From positions 40,293,670 to 40,357,669 of the forward strand of contig OZ025248.1 in the NCBI GenBank assembly GCA_964019135.1: a DNA stretch of 64,000 nucleotides. Reading direction: 5' to 3'. The notes under the pieces were generated by a model. The model worked only from the letters and a program-made list of their open reading frames with translations. It did no database searches and was not told the origin of the DNA. This document shows, piece after piece, positions 50,159 through 59,759 of this stretch. The translations under genes and the position numbers were made by a program. The first letter of the stretch is position 1; every line of letters starts with the position of its first letter. Source of the stretch: Arenicola marina (lineage: Eukaryota > Annelida > Polychaeta > Arenicolidae).

Positions 50159-50633
50159 TTTTAACTTTTCAAGCGTGCGTGGATGGCTCCGGCTTCCCAG
50201 AGGCATCTTATTAACGTCGTATTAGATCAATAATATGCATCTATGTGGATATAACTTTGAATTGGAGATAGATCCTAACAGCCGCATCATTGCACTGATA
50301 TATAAAAATGTCACAAGACTTTCTTCATAGTGGGTATTTTCCTTTATTCTTGCCACCGTCTTCCGCCCGGGGGCGCCACTGGAGCCGGCCGGATGGCGGT
50401 GATCAGCGTCAGAACCATTGTCACTGTTTTATTTCTCGCTGATGCATCCCGCTTGCAGTTTGCATTATACGGCCGCGTATCGGCCAATCACTACCGTCGT
50501 CTCTTTGATAGGAGCCCTTCCCTTATCGCGGCGCGCGCCCAGTACCGCGGCGTCTCTGTCATAATAATTCCACGGCTGTTTATTTCTATTCGTGCGATTT
50601 ATAATGTTTTTTTGTCTATTTTCGTCATTTCAG

Positions 50634-50707
50634 TTCCGCTCACAATGGCCTGTTCGTCTACCAATGGCAGGACCGCGAGAAGCCCGGGAACATACCGAAC
50701 CCCCAGG
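50634..50707 (+). CDS. ITPR-like: Inositol trisphosphate receptor-like protein, exon 2
   Basis: Preceded by a long T-rich tract and cag, and followed by gtaggt. The first base completes the split Ser codon from exon 1. The exon then reads SAHNGLFVYQWQ and DREKPGNIPNPQ, and its last base G joins CC of exon 3 to give Ala. At this place vertebrate receptors have the loop between the first strands of the suppressor domain, with an acidic then Asn/Pro-rich segment before KKFRD; GNIPNPQ resembles that Asn/Pro segment. Joined to exons 1 and 3, the distance from the Gly-Asp motif to the NRY motif is within about three residues of the usual spacing, which supports direct splicing across the 27-kb intron. 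GLFVYQWQ echoes the EGYVYNW of exon 1. Confidence 0.78.
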
Positions 50708-52656
50708 GTAGGTACCCCTTTGAACCGTCAACCCCTTCCCGGAAACCCCCACTCCAAAACGCCCCAATCACGCCCCCCGCCCCAAGCCCTCAACCTACCC
50801 GCCCCTAGCCCACATGATATCTGTATTGTCTCGCACGGCGCCCACCCCACTCACCCTGTGACGTAACAATGGATCAATGCCGCAACCGTGACCGCGTCAT
50901 GCAGCCAGCTGCCATTATGACCGCCAGAGGGAAGTACTCTTTATAGCCACTGGGGACGATAATGACGTCACGGGAGATGACCTGCCCGCCCCCTGTGTCA
51001 CTTTGATCTTCCTCTTCTGTCGGCCAAGGTGTTATTTTTGGAGGCGGGAGGGCCCCAACCAAATTGTCACCGAGGCCGATTTGCGTTTTCGACGGACCCC
51101 TAAAAGCAGCCAATCGGATGATATCTCTCCTTAGGTTCTTAAAAAACATGAAGAGAAAAGTCATTTTATATTTTAACTTTGCGTGAAGCCCTCACATAAT
51201 AGCCCTAAATTGAAATGATCGTTGTAATTTAATATAAATATAGTATAATTACAGGATGTGCAAGATTTGTTAACGCAGCAACCAAAGTTAACATCCTGAG
51301 TTAACCCTGAGTTTTGACTTTGTTTGTCGATGTATCATTGCACAGAATTGGCATCTGCGAACAAGAGAATAAATGATATTTCCAACACGAGCAGATGGAA
51401 CCCCTAAATGGTCTACTGCCGTGATACGTCCGTTTCAAATTACGCCCACATCTTGACCGTGGAGCCAAACATAGAACATTTTAACTTAACAATGTCTTGT
51501 GAAGTAAGAAGACCGCACATATGAAAGCATACTACTCAACTAATCAACCAACCAACACGACTATATGAAGTAGTAATGTATTTTACATGCGTTTATGTCT
51601 ATATAATATACTTGGTATGAAGTTTGTTTGGTTTCTTCATTCAGTGGTCTTTAATCTCGGTTACGATATCGAACTTTACGTAACAAACCACCTTACATAA
51701 CAGTCAGATCGGTGATCCATCTTTTGTCTTGCGCACACTGTGCCCACTGGGCAATAAATCAACCAATTGGAAGCTATCGTCACTCATTATATATTGAGAG
51801 ACGACTGCAAATGGGCAAATACGTTACATTAACCTAAAACTTGAAACACGTATTTGATATTGCTATTAATCATCATTGATGACTTGACCTCGGACAAAAC
51901 CCCTTTGAATGTTTCTTTCCCTTTCCGAGCGTCGCGCATGCATCATACTGAGTCGTGTGTCGGGCAGATTTAGGGGCAGATTGCGGCGAGCGTAACAGTG
52001 GCCAACTGGTCCCGATTTCCCATTAATCATTAACAGAAGATGCCGATGCCATTATTTTATTTTCGAGGGACGGATGGGGGCGTGGGGGTGAGCCGCTAAG
52101 GGGAATGGGTCGAAAGGGGATAGGGGTTGTAATTGATTGATGGGGGGTTCTCAATCAGGAAATGGAAAAGCAGGAGGCAAACGGGCTGCGGGAAGCGGGG
52201 TGCATCCGTGTCGATAAGGATTGTGGGATAGTATGTACCGGCGGTGCCTGTCACGTGACCTGGGCAAACTTTGCCTGCGGCGGCAGCTGTGACTACGCGA
52301 TGGACGGAATCACACGATTCCGCCCCAGAATTCCTCTCATAGTTTTTCTGCACTCTCACAAGGATAGGTTTACCCGACTTCCTCTCTAAGACTTGTTCAT
52401 CTTTTCGTGTTTGTACACAGCCCTTCGCGGCTGGTCTGCCATAACAAATTAATCCTTTTCAACTGTCGGAAGTGCATCAAGGTATAATCCAAACAGTTCT
52501 ACTAAATTGTGACAGGAGGAAACATTCCTGGGTCGATAACCATAGTTTCCGTATTGTCTGTGAGTCCAGCACTTTGTGCCCTTGTTAACCGCGTTCATGT
52601 TGCACGTGACTGTGTCATGTCATGAAGATAATGTGTGCCTTTTTAACCATTTGCAG
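50708..52656 (+). other. Intron 2 of the receptor-like gene
   Basis: Starts gtaggt and ends ccatttgcag. The left part (50708-50830) is C-rich; the rest is unique A/T-richer sequence. I see no SINE, array or nested gene. Open frames at 50874-51164 and 52096-52359 on the minus strand have no recognisable homology. Confidence 0.75.
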
Positions 52657-52781
52657 CCGTGCAATTCCAAGTATGCATACAGAACAGATACAAGTTAAAC
52701 AAAAAGTACCGGAAGTTGCTCCCGACCAATGCCGAGGAAGCAGAAAGTTCGGAGCACAAGACATTGGCCAACCAGGCCAAG
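52657..52781 (+). CDS. ITPR-like: Inositol trisphosphate receptor-like protein, exon 3
   Basis: Bounded by ttgcag and gtcagt. With the preceding G it reads AVQFQVCIQNRYKLNKKYRK then LLPTNAEEAESSEHKTLANQ, then Ala-Lys, ending on a complete codon. FQVCIQNRY aligns with the invariant-looking FKLCPMNRY of the receptor suppressor domain, and the basic KLNKKYRK segment aligns with SAQKQFWKAA. The following Glu/Ser/Asn-rich stretch corresponds to the variable loop before the helix of the helix-turn-helix arm. The identity of this exon is one of the two clearest in the gene. The 125-base length fits phase 2-in, 0-out. Confidence 0.85.
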
Positions 52782-53285
52782 GTCAGTAACTCTGGATTTG
52801 CTTTTACATCTTTTACACTGTAATGGATATATGTAACTAAATCACCCTTAATTGCTGAACCTTTGGACTCATGCGATTTGTCTCTTGATTATAAGCAATT
52901 CCAAGTGTACGAGAGGAAATGATATGAAGTTCGGTGATTTATAAGAAACGGATAAAATATAACAACAATCATAGTAATATATCGTGCGATTAGTGTTTAT
53001 TAGTCGATACCGGATCTATGTGCCACAAGCTGTCAGTGTAATATAGAAATCTATTGACATTGTTTTCTCACAATTTATTGCGTATCAAGGTATGTTCCTA
53101 CCGCAGCTTGCCGTCACAAAGTAGCGTCTCTAACAAAACTAATTTAAATAGACAAAGCTTGTGACGGAGACAGTACTCTTAACGAATAAAACCGCAGAGA
53201 AATGTGAAGAATATGGCTTTACACTAAATTTGGTCTTTCTGATGTGGCTTCCAGACAGACTAGCGTACATATATTTGATTTTCAG
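52782..53285 (+). other. Intron 3 of the receptor-like gene
   Basis: A 504-base intron starting gtcagt and ending ttttcag. It is A/T-rich unique sequence and phase 0. Nothing else is seen in it. Confidence 0.8.
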
Positions 53286-53372
53286 TTGGCTGCGGATGCG
53301 GAAAATGAGGACAACATCGCGGAACAGCGACGGCAGCATGGAAAGCGGGTCCGGTATGGCGAGATTATACAG
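53286..53372 (+). CDS. ITPR-like: Inositol trisphosphate receptor-like protein, exon 4
   Basis: Begins after ttttcag and, using the first donor, ends at ATACAG before gtgggt. It encodes 29 residues: LAADAENEDNIAEQRRQ followed by HGKRVRYGEIIQ. The charged helix aligns with HHAADLEKKQNETENRK of vertebrate receptors, and RVRYGEIIQ aligns with TVIQYGNVIQ, the first strand of the first MIR repeat. The match with exon 5 continues across the junction. Both ends are phase 0. The exon's last 27 bases plus the donor are the founding unit of the adjoining 35-bp array, so 80 further donors lie downstream. The true exon end cannot be decided from sequence alone; donors 3, 6 or 9 units downstream would also keep frame. 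Confidence 0.86.
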
Positions 53373-56205
53373 GTGGGTGGCGGGTCCGGTATGGCGAGAT
53401 CATACAGGTGGGTGGCGGGTCCGGTATGGCGAGATCATACATGTGGGTGGCGGGTCCAATATGGCGAGATTATACAGGTGGGTGGCGGGTCCGGTATGGC
53501 GAGATTATACAGGTGGGTGGCGGGTCCGGTATGGCGAGATTATACAGGTGGGTGGCGGGTCCGGTATGGCGAGATTATACAGGTGAGTGGCGGGTCCGGT
53601 ATGGCGAGATTATACAGGTGGGTGGCGGGTCCGGTATGGCGAGATTATACAGGTGGGTGGCGGGTTCGGTATGGCGAGATTATACAGGTGGGTGGCGGGT
53701 CCGGTATGGCGAGATTATACAGGTGAGTGGCGGGTCCGGTATGGCAAGATTATACAGGTTGGTGGCGGGTCCGGTATGGCGAGATTATACAGGTGAGTGG
53801 CGGGTCCGGTATGGCGAGATTATACAGGTGGGTGGCGGGTCCGGTATGGCGAGATTATACAGGTGAGTGGCGGGTCCGGTATGGCGAAATTATACAGGTG
53901 GGTGGCGGCTCCGGTATGGCGAGATTATACAGGTTGGTGGCGGGTCCGGTATGGCGAGATTATACAGGTGAGTGGCGGGTCCGGTATGGCGAGATTATAC
54001 AGGTGAGTGGCGGGTCTAGTATGGCGAGATTATACAGGTGGGTGGCGGGTCCGGTATAGCGCGATTATACGGGTTGGTGGCGGGTCCGGTATGGCGAGAT
54101 TATACAGGTGGGTGGCGGGTCCGGTATGGCGAGATTATACAGGTGAGTGGCGGGTCCGGTATGGCGAGATTATACGGGTGGGTGGCGGGTCCGGTATGGC
54201 GAGATTACACAGGTGGGTGGCGGGTCCAGTATGGCGAGATCATACAGGTGGGTGGCGGGTCCGGTATGGCGAGATTATACAGGTGGGTGGCGGGTCCGGT
54301 ATAGCGAGATTATACGGGTTGGTGGCGGGTCCGGTATGGCGAGATTACACAGGTGGGTGGCGGGTCCGGTATGGCGAGATCATACAGGTGGGTGGCGGGT
54401 CCGGTATGGCGAGATTATACAGGTGGGTGGCGGGTCCGGTATAGCGAGATTATACAGGTGGGTGGCGGGTCCGGTATGGCGAGATTATACAGGTGGGTGG
54501 CGGGTCCGGTATGGCGAGATTATACAGGTGGGTGGCGGGTCCGGTATGGCGAGATCATACAGGTGGGTGGCGGGTCCGGTATGGCGAGGTTATACAGGTG
54601 GGTGGCGGGTCCGGTATGGCGAGATTACACAGGTGAGTGGCGGGTCCGGTATGGCGAGATTATACAGGTGGGTGGCGGGTCCGGTATAGCGAGATTATAC
54701 AGGTGGGTGGCGGGTCCGGTATGGCGAGATTATACAGGTGGGTGGCAGGTCCGGTATGGCGAGATCATACAGGTGGGTGGCTGGTCCGGTATGGCGAGGT
54801 TATACAGGTGGGTGGCGGGTCCGGTATGGCGAGATTACACAGGTGAGTGGCGGGTCCGGTATGGCGAGATTATACAGGTGGGTGGCGGGTCCGGTATGGC
54901 GAGATTATACAGGTGGGTGGCGGGTCCGGTATAGCGAGATTACACAGGTGGGTGGCGGGTCCGGTATGGCGAGATTATACGGGTTGGTGGCGGGTCCGGT
55001 ATGGCGAGATCATACAGGTGGGTGGCGGGTCCGGTATGGCGAGATTATACAGGTGGGTGGCGGGTCCGGTATAGCGAGATTATACAGGTGGGTGGCGGGT
55101 CCGGTATGGCGAGATTATACAGGTGGGTGGCGGGTCCGGTATGGCGAGATTACACAGGTGGGTGGCGGGTCCGGTATGGCGAGATCATACAGGTGGGTGG
55201 CGGGTCCGGTATGGCGAGATTATACAGGTGGGTGGCGGGTCCGGTATAGCGAGATTATACAGGTGGGTGGCGGGTCCGGTATGGCGAGATTATACAGGTG
55301 GGTGGCGGGTCCGGTATGGCGAGATCATACAGGTGGGTGGCGGGTCCGGTATGGCGAGGTTATACAGGTGGGTGGCGGGTCCGGTATGGCGAGATTACAC
55401 AGGTGAGTGGCGGGTCCGGTATGGCGAGATTATACAGGTGGGTGGCGGGTCCGGTATGGCGAGATTATACAGGTGGGTGGCGGGTCCGGTATAGCGAGAT
55501 TACACAGGTGGGTGGCGGGTCCGGTATGGCGAGATTATACAGGTGGGTGGCGGGTCCGGTATGGCGAGATTACACAGGTGGGTGGCGGGTCCGGTATGGC
55601 GAGATCATACAGGTGGGTGGCGGGTCCGGTATGGCGAGGTTATACAGGTGGGTGGCGGGTCCGGTATGGCGAGATTACACAGGTGAGTGGCGGGTCCGGT
55701 ATGGCGAGATTATACAGGTGGGTGGCGGGTCCGGTATGGCGAGATTATACAGGTGGGTGGCGGGTCCGGTATAGCGAGATTACACAGGTGGGTGGCGGGT
55801 CCGGTATGGCGAGATTATACAGGTGGGTGGCGGGCCCGGTATGGCGAGATTATACAGGTGGGTGGCGGGTCCGGTATGGCGAGATCATACAGGTGGGTGG
55901 CGGGTCCGGTATGGCGAGGTTATACAGGTGGGTGGCGGGTCCGGTATGGCGAGATTACACAGGTGGGTGGCGGGTCCCCTATAGCGAGATTATACAGGTG
56001 GGTGGCGGGTCCGGTATGGCGAGGTTATACAGGTGGGTGGCGGGTCCGGTATGGCGAGATTACACAGGTGGGTGGCGGGTCCGGTATGGCGAGATCATAC
56101 AGGTGGGTGGCGGGTCCGGTATGGCGAGGTTATACAGGTGGGTGGCGGGTCCGGTATGGCGAGGTTATACAGGTGGGTGGCGGGTCCGGTATCGCGAGAT
56201 TATAG
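53373..56205 (+). repeat. 35-bp minisatellite made of exon 4's end and its 5' splice site, 81 donor copies
   Basis: Each unit is an 8-base intron start (GTGGGTGG or GTGAGTGG) followed by CGGGTCCGGTATGGCGAG and ATTATACAG, the last 27 bases of exon 4. Donors recur at 53373 + 35n; the last is at 56173, exactly 80 units on, so there are no indels in 2.8 kb. The final unit is mutated (ATCGCG, TATAG) and runs into unique sequence. Substitutions include GTGAGT, GTTGGT, TATAGCG, GAGATCATAC, GAGGTTATAC and GATTACAC forms. GCGAGGTTATAC variants at 55351, 55631 and 55911 are 280 bases (8 units) apart, which shows block amplification in the right half. The array lies within intron 4; its frames repeat a Gly/Arg/Trp-rich 35-residue peptide. 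Confidence 0.96.
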
Positions 56206-57144
56206 ATAAGGTTGAGGAGGGGGAAGCCAATAACGTCGCAAATGTCTCACCACAACATTTCATCCGATTAGATTCCGGTTAGGTTGAACCGTAGGTAATT
56301 AAACACAGTCAATTATATTAGGAATTATAATATAATGCGTTGCAACATTTCATTAAAATACATTGGTCCGGTATGTGCACAATTGTGGGCCGAAGAAACT
56401 GCTCCAGTTCCCATTGATTGATTACCTGTTCTAAGCGGACTAGACGCTGATCACCCCTCAACACGCGCTATCTAAACATGTTATCATGGAGACGTTTGAG
56501 TGGGAAGGACTAATCAACGTGTATTATGGCCACAGAGATATCCAAACATAACACATGTTATGCCCAGTTTCCTTGTAGCGCGTTCACCGTTTCGGTGGCA
56601 GTGTCGAATGTTTTAAACAAACATCTTGCCAAAGCAGCTCGTGGAAGGAGCAATCTTAGAGCTTTCCCTGGAATGTGCGTCCGTCGTGCATTTTTGACAG
56701 TTCAGTAGGTGGTGTTTTGCCCCCTCGGAATTCATCAAAACATACTAGAACTGAGCAAAAATTATGGGTTGAAGTCCCTGAACGATAGACCAATGCATAA
56801 ACAGTTAACTAGAAAACAACACAAGGGACAAAACGTTGCAGAACGAAGATAATAATACATCGTATAGAGCAGAACAGTAAACAGTGGATGCAGTAGCTCC
56901 TCGAATAGGGCAGATAATGTGACGTATGCAACGAATATTAATTATTGGATTAGCTACGAATTGAATATTGCACTGAATATGACCATGAATAAACAGTTAG
57001 TATAACTTGAATATTGCACAGTATAGAACAATGAATAAGCAATTAATATAACTTGTATATTGTAATGAATGGCATATAGAATATAGACCACCATGTTTCG
57101 TCAGTTTATCAATGATCCAAGCCATCAGTTACTTTGTCTTGCAG
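56206..57144 (+). other. Remainder of intron 4
   Basis: Unique A/T-rich sequence between the array and exon 5, ending in a pyrimidine-rich acceptor (tttgtcttgcag). No exon, repeat family or nested gene is seen. Confidence 0.75.
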
Positions 57145-57222
57145 ATGCGTCACGTGTTCTGTGGCAAGTTCATCCACGTCAGCACAACTCAGACCAGTCG
57201 GCGGGACAAGAACAACATGCTG
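57145..57222 (+). CDS. ITPR-like: Inositol trisphosphate receptor-like protein, exon 5
   Basis: Bounded by cttgcag and gtaagc. It encodes 26 residues in phase 0: MRHVFCGKFIHVSTTQTS then RRDKNNML. It continues the first MIR repeat begun in exon 4. IQ|MRHVFCGKFIHVS aligns residue for residue with IQ|LLHLKSNKYLTVN of vertebrate receptors (shared His, Lys, aromatic and Val), and RRDKNNML aligns with PALLEKNAM. The exon's first ATG is internal, not a start. The next expected segment of the MIR region and the ligand-binding core, with its basic phosphate-contacting residues, is not found in the remaining 6.8 kb. The exact function therefore cannot be tested here. Confidence 0.83.
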
Positions 57223-59759
57223 GTAAGCTGCATTTCCCATTGTATGTTATCATCAACGATTATGTATTTATTTATTTATTTATTTATGTACATATATGCA
57301 GTACACATGTATTTCCTGATGCAATGTGACCTTTGACCCCTTGGGTGATGATGCCAGACGCGTCTTATCGCCGTGGATTGATGGTCTCTGTTGACGATCT
57401 AATCAATGCATGGTTAAGTACAGCTGCACGCAGATTGCATTGATGTCTGTGGCTTCGACCTCTCCTAATCTCTCTCTCTGTTCCACCACTCTTAGTATGT
57501 AAGGATCTTTTCACGCCTCCGTGGACCCGCCCCCCTTCCCCATCCCTGTGCCATCCCTTGGTTGTTACACATCTCGGCCACAGATCTGCCCGCCCTCTAT
57601 CTATAACTCCCCCGCCTTCCACCCTCGCACCCTCGCCGTGGTAGTTACTCACGCTCCACGAAGTGGTTACGACATTCGGCAAGCAAGAGAGGGCGGCACT
57701 TTACGACTAGGCCGCTGAATAATTGAACTGTTCTCTTATCCCTGTGACCACCGGGTCCACGTGGCGGTGGTTATACACCCACACCAGGGGGCGGGGTGGG
57801 GGTGGACGAGAGGGGGTAGGCGGCTGAGGGGTGGGGGGGGGGCGGGAAGGGCTAGAGGCACGAAGTCCGGAAAAAGGGGTAGCCCGGTCGGCAGGTATCT
57901 CACACCTAATATCGCTACCTATATCATCACCTCTACCCATCCTAGACCCCCCAGTGACCTCCATCTGTTTGTAGCCCCCCCCCCCCGACCCGCCCCCCGC
58001 CCATGCCGGTGCCCCCCGCGCCCGCCCTTGCCTTGGCCGCCAGCCGACAGACGGGCACATGTAAAGGGCCTACATGTGTTTGCTATTCATAAAGCCATAA
58101 GAAGGCTGAACTGGATACCGTTATTCCGACAGCGATACAACAAAACCCCAAGCATCGCTGGTCCTGGACCTGGACCACGGCACCCGTATGAACCCAGACC
58201 AATATGGCGGCCTCATGTCTAATTAGCTCTGATGGTCCACACCTGTGGTGGTTATCCAATAGGCCTATTGTTTGGACAACAGGAAGCCATAACGCCATGG
58301 GATGCCCGGTCCCCTATAAGCGCCAACTTTACCGCCCACCCACCCCACCCCAAGGCTATCCCAGCACAAGACTTAATATGCTACACCCCCACCCCACCCA
58401 ATACCCTCTAGCGCCAGATCTAATAGCGCCACCCCACCAACACCCCCCAGCCCCCAACCCTATATCGACACCCATACCCCTACCACCACCTCCATCCCCA
58501 GCACCAGACCCCATAGGGATACCCTACCCCCAACCCCCCGGGGCCAGAGCCTAGGATCGCATCATCCTCTTCTTCCACCCACCCACCAAGAATCGTCCTC
58601 CTCCCCTTCCTTCTCCTCCCCCTTCCCCCTCCCCCTCTTCCCCTTCCCCCTTCGCCTCCTCCACCCCTGCACCTCCTCTCCTCTCCCTCCTCCTCCTCCC
58701 TCTTTCACTCCCTCTCCTCCTCCCGTTTCCCATCCGCTTCCTTTCTTAACCTTGCTCAGGTCCGGTTCAGTTGGCCAGCTTGGTGAGAAGCCTTCCGGAC
58801 TTGTTGGTTCGCGCCTGCCGGCCTGTCTACCCCCTGCCTGCCCCACCCCCCCGACTCCCCTCTTCCTGCCTGCCTCCCCCCTGCCTGCCTTGCAGTGATC
58901 ATTGACACCGAGGCTGCCGATGGCTAGAGGTTACAACCTCCCCCACTGAGCCACTCGGCATACAGTCTGTATGAGGTTACCCGCCCTAGTGGTGTTCAAA
59001 CAGCCACATTTGGGCCAAGCCAGTCTATTTCTCAATCATCTCCGGTAGGAAGAGGGGGTTGGGGGGTTGGGCAGGGGTGGGGGGGGGGCTCATCCCGATT
59101 TGTAAAATAGTGTTTACGATTATAATGCATTTAATGAACTTTAAGTTGGCATTTTCTTTGAAATAATCATAATTGTATAGATTCTAATTTGCATAATACA
59201 TCATTTCGTTGACTCATAGGTCGAATTGTATGCCCCTTGCCACTGAACATTAATGATTGAGACACCGACAACGAACGATAGATGTGAGTGTGTGACGGGC
59301 GGACGACAATTCGCCTTGTCTATAACCCAGAAGTTAGTGGGTTCTCCGGTACCAAAGACAGAACCAAAGAAAGTGCACATTTCTGGAAGCTGAAAGGGTA
59401 CGACAGTATCCAGCCAGTTGGTAGCAGTAATAATTCGGCCATCTCGGATTGCCCAATTTATGTTTGTCTATACACTTTCTTTTCCATGGTACGGCTTGGT
59501 ACAATATGATCCAACTGTTTGTGGCTCTTGTTATGTTGTTATGAGCGTACGGACAGGGCGTCCGGTGGCGGAGTCCCTTCAGCCAGGAACGCGGGGACAG
59601 GGGCAGAGGAGTTCGGGGGTGGGTGAAGTGGGTTATGGAGGATTGTGAGGACAAACAAGGCGTGAATAAAGGCAAGATGTCGGTGCATTCCTGGCGGCGC
59701 CCTCCTATCAGGAACGGTGTGGGTTACAAGATCTCTGAGAGAGAAAGGAACGTCCTCCC
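57223..59759. other. Start of intron 5; no further exon identified
   Basis: Begins gtaagc. Contains a (TTTA)n patch near 57265-57285, a G/C-rich low-complexity zone at 57780-58045, a C/A-rich tract at 58315-58550 and a pyrimidine tract at 58560-58740. The segment 58895-58965 on the minus strand has an A-box-like TGGCTCAGTGGG but no good B box. I searched by eye for a continuation of the MIR region and found none. Confidence 0.6.
58315..58740. repeat. C-rich then polypyrimidine low-complexity tract
   Basis: 58315-58550 is C/A-rich with CCACCCCA and CAACCCC words. 58560-58740 is nearly pure C/T (TCCTCCCCCTTCCCC words). Frames are proline-rich on plus and Gly/Glu/Arg-rich on minus and reflect composition. 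Confidence 0.85.

Larger units (their letters stand above)
23596..50633 (+). other. Intron 1 of the receptor-like gene, about 27 kb
   Basis: The interval begins gtgagt and ends in a pyrimidine-rich stretch with cag (50621-50633). Exon phases on both sides agree, and exons 1 and 2 joined directly give nearly the same spacing between conserved motifs as known receptors, so no exon seems to be missing. It contains the arrays, SINEs, inverted-repeat element and gap listed separately. The stretches 30921-36160, 37000-38800, 39650-41460, 42480-43200 and 48250-49490 hold only unique sequence in which I see no gene, apart from short C runs and A/T-rich patches. Open frames at 31427-31732 and 43591-44079 have no recognisable homology. 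Confidence 0.65.

Noticed and set aside
53161-56282. Many plus-strand frames with a Gly-Gly-Gly-Ser-Gly-Met-Ala-Arg repeat
   Set aside because: They are translations of the 35-bp splice-donor array in its three frames. Only the first 87 bases from 53286 are supported as exon.
58895-58965. tRNA-derived SINE on the minus strand
   Set aside because: An A-box-like TGGCTCAGTGGG is present but no credible B box follows, so it is too weak to list as a feature.
59288-59509. Possible downstream receptor exon (frame containing Ser-Gly-Thr-Lys-Asp-Arg-Thr-Lys)
   Set aside because: It does not resemble the MIR segment expected after exon 5, and no clear acceptor and donor pair in phase 0 was found.
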